From Anaeramoeba flamelloides (Eukaryota; Metamonada; Anaeramoebidae), in the NCBI GenBank assembly GCA_027625915.1, contig JANTQA010000012.1:15834501-15898500 (forward strand): DNA of 64,000 nucleotides, given 5' to 3'. The position numbers and the translations under genes were made by a program. Positions 45,855-57,054 of the stretch are shown here, in pieces (the stretch's first letter is position 1; each line of letters starts with the position of its first letter). The notes under the pieces are model-generated. The model had not been told where the DNA came from. It saw nothing but the letters and a program-made list of their open reading frames with translations, and searched no databases.

Positions 45855-47537
45855 AGGTATTACGATTTTACGTTTTAAAAACATGAAAGATTTATAAAAA
45901 CGCGTTTTTTCGATTTTTTTACAAGTTTTTACAAGTTTTTTCGTTTCAATCGTTGTTTTCGTTTTTTGTTTTTTGAAAAAGTCCTCGAATTCTTTTGAAA
46001 TCGCACTTTTCGTTTCTGGGATATGAAAAAACTCAACCGAAAAAACTTACAAACAATGAATGAAATGAAAAATATATACACATAAACTATGGACAAGGCG
46101 TAATTCCTTTAAAAGTGTTGAAAACCTAGAGAATTCACAATTTACAATTCATGTGGGAGATTTTGTATTTAAAATATCATGAAAATAGTTTCAATTTTGA
46201 TTTTTGAAAACTCCAAAACAATAAAATTATATTTCCCATTTAAACTCTTGAAAATTGTAGTCACTCTTTAAGACTGGAAAAAGAATTATATTTTTTTTTT
46301 AAAAAAATTACTATTTGAGGAAGAAAATTACATAAATCTTTCACATTTTTTACGCATTCTAAATTAGATCAGCTCGTAAAATTTTTTTGTATTGTGATTT
46401 TATCCCTTCTAAGTGAATTTTTTTTATTGATCACAAAAACAAATGTGAAAAATTATTTACTTAAATTTTTTTTTTTTCAAAATTCCTAATTTGTAAAAGA
46501 TGATCAGTAATTTTTTCACCATATTAATCCCCCTTTAACTTATCAGCTCGACAAAACACTTATTTTATTTTTTTTTTTTTTTGATACTATAAAACCTGTT
46601 TTACCCCTATTTTTTTAATCCGTTATCGTATTTTTTACAGGCCTATTATTTCTTATCATTTATTTCATTAAGAACACTTATTTATATTTTGTAAAAAGAT
46701 AATTTCATTTTTTATTATTTAACTTTTTACAAAATTGCTTTGAAACAATTCCTCTTTAACCTACTTTGTCAAAATGACAACTTTTTATATTTTTTAAAAA
46801 TATTAAACTGCTTAAATGGTGGAAAAAAAACAAAGTAAGGTTAATACAAGTAACAAGCCTCTTCACTTTTTTATTGACTTTTAGAATTATAATATGATTT
46901 CGATATTAAATTTAAATGTTCCATTCTTATTGTTTTTTACTAGAACATAACAAGGGGAATTTTCTGAACCAAAAAAAGATAAAATTAAAATACCCAATAC
47001 ATGCGAAGAGAGGGATGAATTAAACAGTCTGGTAAAATTTATTTAAATCATTAGTAATTGATGTGATTTACTTTTTTGTTTACACTTTTTTTTTTTTGTG
47101 ATCGATTTAAAAAAATTTTTTTAAATGTGTTTCATTACACCAAAATAAATTTTAATTCAATTTTTTTGATAATTTCTTATTTTTTTTCAAATCAAATTTA
47201 ATATATACAATAAATTTTTCTTCTCATTATTTTAAATATTTGGATATTTAATTTATTATTTATTTTATTCCTTTAGGTTATGATGTATTTTTGTGATATA
47301 TTACAAGAACTAAATAAATCTTTAGTAAACAAAAGATTTTCGAAAATAAAGTTTAGTCAACACCTTAAATATCCAGGGATTTCATACTTTTTTATCTTTC
47401 ATGTATACAAAATTTTACGACCTATATATATATATATATATATCATGTGATATAGATTTAAGAGAAACGAATTTTACGCGTCGCTCACGCGTCCGCCAAC
47501 GCGTTTCATGAAATCAAAAAAAAAAGTCATACCTGTG
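45852..47537 (+). mobile_element. CACAGGTA-ended DNA element (family C), copy 2
   Basis: A 1.69 kb element collinear along its whole length with 4106-5768. The left terminus is CACAGGTATTACGATTTT, and the right end carries ACGCGTCGCTCACGCGTC, then CAACGCGTTTCATG and the closing ATACCTGTG. Like the first copy it is flanked on both sides by AT repeats and has no transposase. Interior divergence is scattered, but the GC-rich ends are nearly unchanged. Confidence 0.8.
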
Positions 47538-47560
47538 ATATATATATATATATATATATA

Positions 47561-47837
47561 TCAAAGTTAGTTCAAATTTTCATGTTAAATCTCGAAAAAA
47601 TTAGAAAATTACATTTTTTTTGATTTTTGTTATATGTTTTTTAATTCCATTTGTTGTTTTATTTTTTTATTTTTTAAAAAAGTTTTTGAATTCTTTTGAA
47701 ATCATACTTTTTGTTTTTGGAATATGAAAAAAAGTAAACAAAAAACTTAAAAACAATGAAAAAAAAACAACTATTTACATATAGGACTGAATTACCCAAA
47801 AGCATTGAAAACAGTGAGAATTCACAATTAACCATTT

Positions 47838-47876
<39 letters not shown>

Positions 47877-48193
47877 CATTTAAAACCATGAACATTTTTT
47901 AATTATCTATTTTGAAAAAAATAAACTAACTCAAAGTAGGTTTTCAATTTATAAATCTTGAAAATTGTAAACTATTTAAACTAAGATAAAGAATTATTAC
48001 TTTTTTAAAAAGGTTACTAGTTGGGGAAGAAAAGTGGTAAAAATATATCTTTTTAATCAAATCCAAATTAGATCAATTCTAATATTTTTTTTAAGTGTTT
48101 ATATTAAATATGTAGATCGGATAAACTAATTTTATGCCTCATTCACGTGTGTAAAACCCGTTTTCAAAAACCAAAAAATTAATCATACCTGTG
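47561..48193 (+). mobile_element. family C element, decayed and internally deleted copy 3
   Basis: Starts after a shared AT tract and follows the family C interior (TTGAATTCTTTTGAAATCATAC, ATATGAAAAAAAGTAAAC, AGTGAGAATTCACAATT). It closes with AATCATACCTGTG. The left CACAGGTA terminus is no longer recognisable, about 1 kb is missing, and the ACGCGT islands have decayed (for example TCACGTGTGTAAAACC). Confidence 0.65.
47838..47872. repeat. (TG)n microsatellite
   Basis: About seventeen TG dinucleotides inside the decayed third family C copy. Confidence 0.9.
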
Positions 48194-50760
48194 ATATATA
48201 AATATATCCATATTATTGTTTTGAGGAATTAAAGTTACAATGTATTTATCTATAATTAAAGTGAACAAGATTTCAAATTTTTTGACTCACTTTATAATAT
48301 GAATGGGGGTTGTTGTAGGGCTTATTTCTTTATCCTTCTCAAGAAAATATTTTACAAATTTTTAGATTAAAATCATTTTTTCTAATTTTACAAATTTTTT
48401 TTGATTTCTTTTTTTTTTTTTTTTTCTTTCTTTTTTTTGATTTCTTTTATTTTTTTTTTCAAAAGTTCATTTGGAAAAAAAAAGATCTTCGAAAAGAAAA
48501 ATATCGACTAACAAAATTGAGGCCATGTAATATCTTTTAAAATGAATTTAATTATTAGTAAAAAATCTGGTTGTTAACTTATTTTCAGTCAAAGTTCAGT
48601 AATAAAAATCGTCATGTTCACTACTAAAATTGTAACTCACTTTTTTTTAGTTTTTGGTTTTATTTTTTTTTAATTTTTAAAATATCAGGTTTTTTTAAAA
48701 ATAGAATGCTTGAAAAGTTAATTACAAATCATATTTTAAGTATTTGTTGTTCTTGAATACTAAAGGGTATTTTTTTTTTTTTTTTTTTCAATTTATTATT
48801 TCGAGTGGGGCACAATTTTTGAAATGGGGTATATGTTGAAATTGGGAGTAAATGATATTCTTCTTAAATTGTTCACATAGCTCTAATAATCTATAATAAT
48901 CATTATTGTAAAATAAATTGATACAATTTTTAAGAAGGATCATATTGAAAAATTGTTATTTTGTAAATTTTTGATTTTTCAATTAGCTTTCTAAATCTAA
49001 GGATTAGAAACTCAAAATTAAAATATTCTATTATTTAATAATTCTTAGTTAGAACTTCCAACAGTAATTATTTTTTCAATTTTATAATTCTTAAGATAAA
49101 CTCAATAATAATCATAATAAAAAACCCAAAACTAGTTAGTTTTGTTTCCTTTTTATAAATCTAATTGTAATATCAATATATTTTAAAAAATTGTGAAATA
49201 AACTGTCTATAAAATTACATGTTAATTATTTAATTTTATTAAAAATAATTAAATTTTCTAGTGATTAATCTATATTTCCAGTCAAATTTAAAAAAGATAT
49301 TTTGCAACTTTTTAGTCTGAAAATTAACCAACCTACCTTTAAATTTGTCTTTAAATGTTTATTTTTTTATAAATTCTTGGTTTTGTACAATTACAATCGA
49401 TCCTCATTAATTGATTATATCAACACAAAGTACTAATTTGCAAATCAATTTTTTAGAGATATTTAAATCATGTAGAACGAATGTAATTTACTTCCAATAA
49501 CAACTTCTTTTATTCTTAGACTACTCACTGGCGAACACTAATCACTTAAATTTCAAAAAATATCAATCAAAACTTGGACAAAAATTGATTTAAAAAAATT
49601 CAAGAGAAAAAATAAATTCAAACACCACTACTACTCAGTTTTTCGTAAATGGCTAGTATCTATTATTTATTTTTTAACCAATTTCGAAATAAGGATTTAT
49701 TTCTAGGAATATGTACAATATCAAAATAAACAGGGGTTTTCAAATCTAAGTAATTGACAAATAATTTTCTCAATCTCTATTAATTTTAGCTAAAAAAATA
49801 TAATAGAGATTAGTCCCTTAACATAGAAGAAAGAAATCATATTTCAATGTCTGAAGCTTATTTTTTAAAAATAATCCCAAAATGAAAACATAATTTCAAA
49901 ATATTTCATATCCTCATTTAATTCCAAACAAATTTAAATATTAAGGTACTTAACCAATTGGGTTAGTTGCTCAAGAATTATTTTTTATCAAAAATTATTC
50001 ACTTTAAAATATTATCCCTTGAAGTGGTTAACAAGACAGCCTATTTTAAAAAAAGGAAGCCTATTAGGTGCGTTTCACGTTTTTTTTTTCCTTCTTATTT
50101 TAGACGCGAGTGTGTTTTACCAACTGAATACATAATGAAAAATATTAAAAAACACCACCTAATAAAACCAAACCCCGATAAAAAATTTGTGGTTTAAGAT
50201 CTTTTGATAAATAATTATCTACCTTTTTTCTCAAAAGTCGAAGAAAATAAATCAACTTTTAAATATTTATTCAGAAAGAATAAAGAAAAAATTCTTCAAT
50301 TTTGATATTATAGAACTCTTTGTCTCTAAACTTTTCAATTTTAGTGATTAATTAGTCCAAGATTATTTTTTTTTTCCCCAGTTCAAAAAAATGATTTTTT
50401 ATTTGTCAAAAAATAATTTTCAATTTTTGAAAATTATTTTTTTAGACCAAAAGAGAAAAATTGAAAATAAAATTTGTTAATTTGATCATTTCTCATCAAT
50501 TAATCACATTTTTGAAAAAAAAAAAATCAAGAAATTTTTTTAGGGAATTTTTTTGTGAAAATTTTTTTGAATTTTTTTTTTGGTAAAATTTTTTTGTAAT
50601 TTTTTTTTGTAAAAAAAATTAAAAGTAAGAAAATGGTTTAACTTTAATGTTTTTCTTTGCTAACAATTGTAAATTTTCTTCATTTGTTTTCAAAAAAATT
50701 TTCTGTTGTTTTTTAGTTTCTCATTTTTTTAAAATTATATTTTTTGATAAAAAACAATTC
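48194..50760. other. gene-free stretch
   Basis: No supported gene. The frame at 49967-50197 has no recognisable family. Long T-rich runs occur near 48405-48440 and 48770-48790, and T/A-rich slippage-prone sequence at 50510-50620. Confidence 0.4.
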
Positions 50761-50892
50761 ATGAAACAAAAAAAACAAGATTACAGAAGTCTTGATACCC
50801 TTGTCAATCTATGTGTTGGCGAAATTCAAAAAAAAAATAATTATGAAAGCTCTTGGAAAAAAAAACAACGTTTGAAAACAATGGAGAAATAA
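50761..50892 (+). CDS. short hypothetical frame, possible first exon
   Basis: The ATG at 50761 opens 43 codons: MKQKKQDYRSLDTLVNLCVG, then EIQKKNNYESSWKKKQRLKT. The SLDTLVNLCVGEIQKKN part has the spacing of the helix found at the start of Elongin-A/F-box-like modules (S-L-x-x-L-C). The resemblance is too short to rely on. It ends at tandem TAA codons, followed by a CT-rich run. It may be a first exon, an intact tiny gene or chance. Confidence 0.22.
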   Translation: MKQKKQDYRSLDTLVNLCVGEIQKKNNYESSWKKKQRLKTMEK

Positions 50893-51497
50893 TAATTATT
50901 AGGTATAACTAATCTTTTATCTCTCTCTCTCTCTTTCTCTCTGTCTTAATTTCAAAATTCATTAGAAAATACACTTTTATAAAAGTTATCAACCTAATTT
51001 ATAGAATTTATTAAAAAATTAAAGATAAATCTGAGCAGTTTAAAAAAATACTTGAAATTAAACAAGAAAAGCTTTGTGAAAATATTAAAATACAATTAAT
51101 TGTAATTTCAAATAAGTTCAAAATCCAGATATAAAGATTTTTTTCAAAATATTAACGATTTAATTTTACAAAAATTGAAATCTCTTTTCTAAGAATTTAA
51201 GGGTTAAAAATTAACTTAAAGAAAAAAAAATCATAATTTTTAAAACAGATTTTAAAGTTCAATATTTCACAATATTTCAATTTTAGTCAAATAATAAAAA
51301 ATTTTGATTTATTGGAATATGTAATCATTTTTTTTTTCGTGTTTAAATACTCTTAGTTTTTTAACATTTAATTTTTTTTAAATTAAGCATTTTTCATTCA
51401 ATCTATTTTTTTCAACAATTGAGATTAAACAAAAGTTAAATTCTAAAAAAGAGGAAAAATTTTGATAAATTAGTTGATTGTAGTAAACCATTTGACC

Positions 51498-51499
<2 letters not shown>

Positions 51500-51540
<41 letters not shown>
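51500..51540. repeat. (TA)n microsatellite
   Basis: First of several TA runs between 51.5 and 54.5 kb. Others are at about 51879-51904, 52111-52141, 52872-52893, 53102-53134, 53452-53479 and 54455-54488. Confidence 0.9.
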
Positions 51541-51541
<1 letters not shown>

Positions 51542-51874
51542 AATTTACGATTTCAATTTTTTCTCCAATTTTTTTGATACTGTCTTGTTTAATTAGAATT
51601 GTAAATTATTATAATTGTTTTTTTTTTGTGAGCTTGGAATTCATAAAAAATATTTTTAAATAAGTTAATTAGTGAATGTTTCTAATTTGATATTTATTCT
51701 CGAATTAATTAAATAAGATGTAAAGTTTCAAAAAAAAATTGAATTTTCGAGGGTTAAAATGTTTCAGTTCAATTTTGGCAACACTCGACATTTAACCTCT
51801 CGGACTAAAAAATTCAATTTTTAAATAAAATAAAATAATTATTTACAACTCTGTAAAAAAATTTTAAATATTCA

Positions 51875-51905
<31 letters not shown>

Positions 51906-51907
<2 letters not shown>

Positions 51908-52094
51908 CAGTTCCACTTTTAAGAGAAAACTTTGACCGAAATTTAATTAACAACAAAATCCCAATTAAGGTATAAAATTCAAATTATTATAAAATAATTT
52001 CTGAAAAAAAAATTCCAAAAAAATTGCCCCAATTTGAGATTTTTTTGAGAGTTGAATTTTTATTGAAAGTTTGTTTCTTAAAAGTTTACTGACT
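51906..52094. mobile_element. MITE family B, decayed copy
   Basis: Same size and order as 45625-45816: ATCAGTTCCACTTTTAAG at the left and CTTAAAAGTTTACTGACTG at the right, with ACCGAAATTTAA-type inner arms. Many mismatches show it is older. AT runs flank it on both sides. Confidence 0.65.
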
Positions 52095-52103
52095 GAAATA
52101 AAA

Positions 52104-52145
<42 letters not shown>

Positions 52146-52289
52146 TTTTAAAAAAATTGAATTATTTTATTTTTAATACTTTTCCTGTATATATTACTCT
52201 ACTAAATAAATCCCAGTGATTTTTTCATAAGATAAAAGTTGATAATTTTGTTTAAATCCAAAAGTATTTTCAAAGGTTTTAAATTATTT

Positions 52290-52800
52290 TTTTTTTTTTT
52301 TTGAATTTTTTTTAAAATTTATTAAAATATTTAGAATAAAAATTTCGATATTTCAAAAAATTAAAAAAAAACAATTTTCATATTTCAAAAAATGAAAAAA
52401 TGAATTCGTTATTTTGAAAATATAAAAAAACTTTTTCATAATTCAAAAAATGAAAAAAATAAGTTCAATATTGAAAAAATTGGAAAAATAATGAATTTTA
52501 TATTTCAAAAAATATAAAATTTGAAAAAATTAGTTCCAAATATTTCAAAAATATTTCCAAATTTCAAAAATTGGAAAAATAAGTCAAAATTTTGAAAAAA
52601 ATGAAATTTTGAAAAAAATGAAATTTTGAAAAAAATGAAATTTTTTATAAATATTTCAAAAATATGAAATGTTTAATTTCAGAATTTAAAAAAAAAATGA
52701 AAGATGAGTTCGAAAATTGAAAAAATTAAAAAAATAAGTCCCAAATTTTAAAAAAAATGAAAAAATGATTTTCAGATTTCCAAAAATCAAAATTATTTCT
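52290..52800. repeat. degenerate A/T tandem repeat region
   Basis: Loose repetitions of ATTTCAAAAAATGAAAAAA-type units. Around 52585-52640 there are three perfect copies of a 17-base unit, AAATTTTGAAAAAAATG. Non-coding. Confidence 0.6.
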
Positions 52801-53098
52801 AATTTAAATGGAATTGTATTATTTTGATTGTTTGGGTCATTTTAATTAGGTTGAAAATTTTATATTTTATTATATATATATATATATATATATAATTAGA
52901 AATAATTAAAAAAAACTTGTGGATATTAATTATCAGAAAAAAATGGAAATTTTTTTTTTGAAGTTTAAGTTGAAAATTAATCTTTAATTGGGGTTTTTAT
53001 ATTTGAGTTCTTAATTTTCCAAAGTTCTTTTGAAATTGATTTTTAATTAATTTATTTACTTTATATTTGTTTTTGCCATTTTTTACAAATTTTCATAC

Positions 53099-53136
<38 letters not shown>

Positions 53137-53169
53137 GAAAAAATTTAAAATAGATAACCCTCTAAAAGA

Positions 53170-53444
53170 AGAGGTTTACGTAATAATGTAAGAAAAAGGG
53201 GTCGGAAAATCAAATAACTTATACCCGTCTGGTGTAATCACCAAAATCGTCCAGAACACCCCGAAGTTTGTTATTTATGCTCACAATTACTTCGTGATAA
53301 TAGACCCAGTAATAATATCAAAATTTCAAGTATGTTTGAAAAACTCTCTTTAAAGGCGGATGACATTTTTTTTATCCTTTTGTGGTTTATCAAAAGGTAT
53401 CCATCATTTTAATAACTTTCCATTTTAAATATTTTTTAATTAGA

Positions 53445-53480
<36 letters not shown>

Positions 53481-54400
53481 AAAACATTGAACTTACTTAT
53501 TTCGATGAATAAAAAATAGTGAATTTTCAGAAATTATTAAATAAATTAGAAATCACCATTGATAAAAGGGAATTGTTGACGAAAAAATGATCAACTTTTG
53601 TTAACTTTGTCATTATATCGTCTGGCAATCCCCTTTCAGGTTCTTGGGTTTCATTTTAATGTTTCAACTGCAACTTCTTTGAGAATTTCAAAAAAAAATT
53701 ACATTTTTATTAAATGATCAATTAGGCGAATGTATTAGTTGGCCTAATAATTAAGAGAGAAAAATAATTCTCCAAGACTGGACCAAACAAGGCTGGTCAA
53801 ATATAATAGGTGCAATTGATTGCACTGAACATTCCAGATTTCGCGATTTGGAAAATGAAAAATTATTCCACAGCGGGAAACAAAAAAAATCCACAATTAT
53901 GTCACTGGCAGTTTGCGATGCACAGGGTTTATTATTTTATTTTAAAACTGGTATACGTGGACATAATAATGACCAGGGTGCATTTAACAAATCAGAAATA
54001 AAAAATTTACTTGGAAAAGATGAAAAACTTTTAGGTGATGGTGTTTTTTCTGGTTGTCATTTTATTGTCCCTTTTGGGAAAAAAACTAAAAATTTTAATG
54101 TTAAAAAAAAAGGTTATTTAATATCTTTCATTCTCAATCCAGAGTAATTATTGAAAAAGTTTTTGCACATTTAAAAAAAAAATAAAATTTGTCAAATTTT
54201 AATTCAGCATGATCCAGAGTTTCAAAGTAATGCTATTAAAGCGTGTGCCTTAATTTATAATTTTAAAATACTTGAAAATAAATTACTCAGAAAACAAAAT
54301 TGGATACCAAAGTTACAAAAAAAATTAAAATACCACAAGATTTGGAAGGTAAATCCTATAATTTAACTAATCAAAATGATTAATTTTCTATATTTCTATT
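53170..54400 (+). mobile_element. HARBI1/PIF-like DDE transposase, decayed
   Basis: Transposase parts appear in family order. There is a Cys/His block with NHQNRPEHPEVCYLC (near 53235-53285). A helix block follows, DQLLLTLSLYRLAIPFQVLG (53585-53650). The DDE core then has first Asp in IIGAIDCTEHS (53805-53830), GHNNDQG, and second Asp in LLGDGVFSG. A frame shift away are the HSQSRVIIEKVFAHLKKK block with the third acidic residue (54130-54175) and the tail DPEFQSNAIKACALIYNF (54210-54265). At least two frame shifts and several stops show that it no longer makes a complete enzyme. An intron-like gap with an AT run lies near 53400-53560. No terminal inverted repeats were found, so element ends are unknown. 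Confidence 0.75.
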
Positions 54401-54449
54401 TTTTAAAAAAATTATTATAATTATTATTATTATTATTATCATAATTATC

Positions 54450-54492
<43 letters not shown>

Positions 54493-54499
54493 TTATATA

Positions 54500-55906
54500 T
54501 TAAAGGTCTTTCGAATATTCAAATTAGAGTTATTTTGATTGATAAATATGGAACAAATCAAAATTTCACATCGGATCTTAAAATTATTAAAAGAGAATTT
54601 CAAAAGAGGGGTATATTAAAATATGAAGAAAGCCTAAAATTCAAGCATTATAAAGATTTTTGTGAAAAAAATAATATTGATTTTGAGGGAAAAAATCGTA
54701 CAGAGATTAAAGATATAGTTTTGGATTTTTTAAAAGATGTCAAAAAAATGAATGGATCAATTGAGAAAATATTTAAAACGGTTATTATTTATGATTTACT
54801 TGAGATAAAAAATATAAAAAATATTTTAAAAAACGAAAATGTTAAATCTAATCAAGTAAAAAAGAAAAACAACAACAACATAAATTCTGTCGAAAATAAT
54901 GTTAAAAATCAAAATATAAATATTAAACAGCAAAGTAGCACAATTGAAAGATTAAAATATAATGAAAAAAATGAAAATTTTATGTTATATGTTTTAAATA
55001 ATGATTCTAATAATTTTATTTTTGATAACAGTAAATATTTAATAAAGGTTCCTTTTTATAACCCGCAAATTCATGAAAAAAGAAATACAAGAAATCATAA
55101 ATATTTAATTGGGTTTATATGGCATGATAACATATGTTATTTAAATTCATTATTACATTTATTTTTTCCAATAGCAGATCATATAAAATTATTTTGTAAT
55201 TCAACACATGATATACTTAATATTTTTTGCCGAAATGTTTGTTTATTATCTGAAATTAATAAAAATCAATATTTATCAATTTTCGAAAAAATCTTTCTTT
55301 TGGATAAAAACCGGTCATTTTTTAATATGTTCAAGTAGTTTATTTAGAAGAAATTATGGTGAATTTCTTGATCAATGGAATATCAGGGAAGAAATATTTC
55401 TTCACCATGAATTTAATATTTTAAATTATAAAAATCATTATAAATGTAATTTAAATCACACTTCTTTAGAAGATATGAAAATTACAGAATATTTGGTGTT
55501 AAAAAAAATAATAAATAAAAACAATAAAATTGTCTCAGTAAGTAACAAAACTTGCCCTGAATGTAAAAATTTTGGATTATTTGAACACAAAATTCATTTT
55601 ATTTCAGTCCCAAAATTTATATTAATTAGTGTCCAAAATAGGTTATATAAAGATTTATTAATCAATATAAATATAAATATTGAAAAAAATATTTATAATT
55701 TTATGTTGGTGGGTTTGGTTTTATTTAAAAATAGCCATTTTATTACCATTACGTATGATAATTTAAATAAAACAATTATGTCGGATGGTTTGCAAAATAA
55801 ATATGGTTTAAATGGGGAAACTTATCAGGGGATATCATTGAATGATTTAACAACTGATTATCAAAATTATCAGGTGATACATTTAATTTATTCAAAAATA
55901 ATCTAA
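54500..55906 (+). pseudogene. USP-like (peptidase C19) deubiquitinase gene next to the transposase
   Basis: The frame is open from an acceptor-like AAAG near 54504 (no ATG nearby) to 55338, then continues in another frame to a stop at 55906. The switch lies around 55300-55340. The N-terminal ~190 residues are Lys/Asn-rich and unrecognised. A ubiquitin-specific-protease Cys box, DNICYLNSLLHLFF, has Cys coded at 55135-55137. A Cys-x-x-Cys pair (CPECKN) and VPKFILISVQNR resemble the USP finger and palm strands. The His box SHFITITYDN has His at 55736-55738. The catalytic core is minimal, about 250 residues. Such enzymes cleave ubiquitin or ubiquitin-like tags. A single frame shift suggests a recently damaged gene, a sequencing error in an A/T run, or a short intron. 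It is either a cargo gene of the adjacent transposon or a host gene beside it. Confidence 0.6.
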
Positions 55907-57054
55907 ATAGTACCTTTTTTATTATTATTTAGCTTTTTACAAGAAGTTAAGGATATTCCTTTATATCATAACTTATCATTTTTCAATAAAAATTCAAAGA
56001 TTATACAATTATTTTTTTCGTTTATATTTTATTTATATATATTTTATTTTTAAATTAAATTTAAAATTTTCAAATGATACTAACTTAACTTCAAATTGGA
56101 GCCTTACAAAACTGAGTCATTTCTTTTTTTTTTGATTGGGGGGGGGGGGTTGGAATTAACACCTTCAAAGTATTGATATTAAGCATAAAAAATATCTAAA
56201 ATATACTTTGGTTGTTTTGATTATTTTTTTTTGATTCGAGTGATTTTAATGGAAAGGTTTTCTTTTTAACACTTAGATTCAAAAAGAAGATATTGGTCTT
56301 CAATACAAATCCCCAAATTTATTCTATTTGATTTTACTACGCTTAATTTCGGTCATTCTAAAACCACATTTCATTTTTTAAAACCTAATTTGACAAAACC
56401 TCCAATTTAAATAAAAGTGGATAAAAGGTTTCAAAAAATGAAAAACTTAAAGATTTAACTCTGATTTAATATAGGCTAGACTTTTGTTCACAAAGGTGCA
56501 GTGAATGGTATTTTACTTTCAGCACTTAAATTTCTTAAACACTAAAATAATTTTTCAGTAAGGTTGACACAATTAACAGTTTTAAAAATTGGAAAAATTA
56601 TCTATTCCCTTAATTCTAAAAATATTTTCTTCAAAAAAAATATTTTTTTTTGCCTATTTCAAAAAAAAAAAAAAATCAAAAATTTTTGCAAAATATCTTC
56701 TCTTTTTTTATTCTTACATTTTTTTAAAACGATCTGATTTTCTAGAAATATCAAATATCAGAGTGTTAATCTTTCATTGTGTGTAGTTTATTAATGATAG
56801 TTTACATCAGCTAAAACATTCGTATTAAAAAAATCAAAAAACGTGAAATGCACCTATTAAACAATTAATTTTTATATTTTAAAAAAATGAAAATCACAAA
56901 GTTTTGAAAATTAAAATTTACTTGAACATAAACAAAATAATGTCCAGATGTGAAAGTTACAATTTTTTATTCAAAAAAACACCAAAAAGATCCATTATGA
57001 GAAATCTCTTCCCATTTTTTTTTGTTTTTGCCTAAATTTAAACTTTCCTTTGTC
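55907..57054. other. gene-free stretch upstream of the CH-domain gene
   Basis: No supported gene. A run of eleven G occurs near 56140-56150. A partial family R repeat lies at 56180-56600. The frame at 56589-56786 is low complexity. The CH gene promoter should be in the last few hundred bases. Confidence 0.45.
56180..56600 (-). repeat. dispersed repeat family R, partial inverted copy
   Basis: AGATTTAACTCTGATTTAAT, GAATGGTATTTTACTTTCA and AATGGAAAGGTTTTCTTTTT match, in order, the inverted copy at 26230-26530. Confidence 0.4.

Noticed and set aside
49967-50197. 76-codon plus-strand frame
   Set aside because: No domain or motif, composition like surrounding sequence, and no supporting neighbours.
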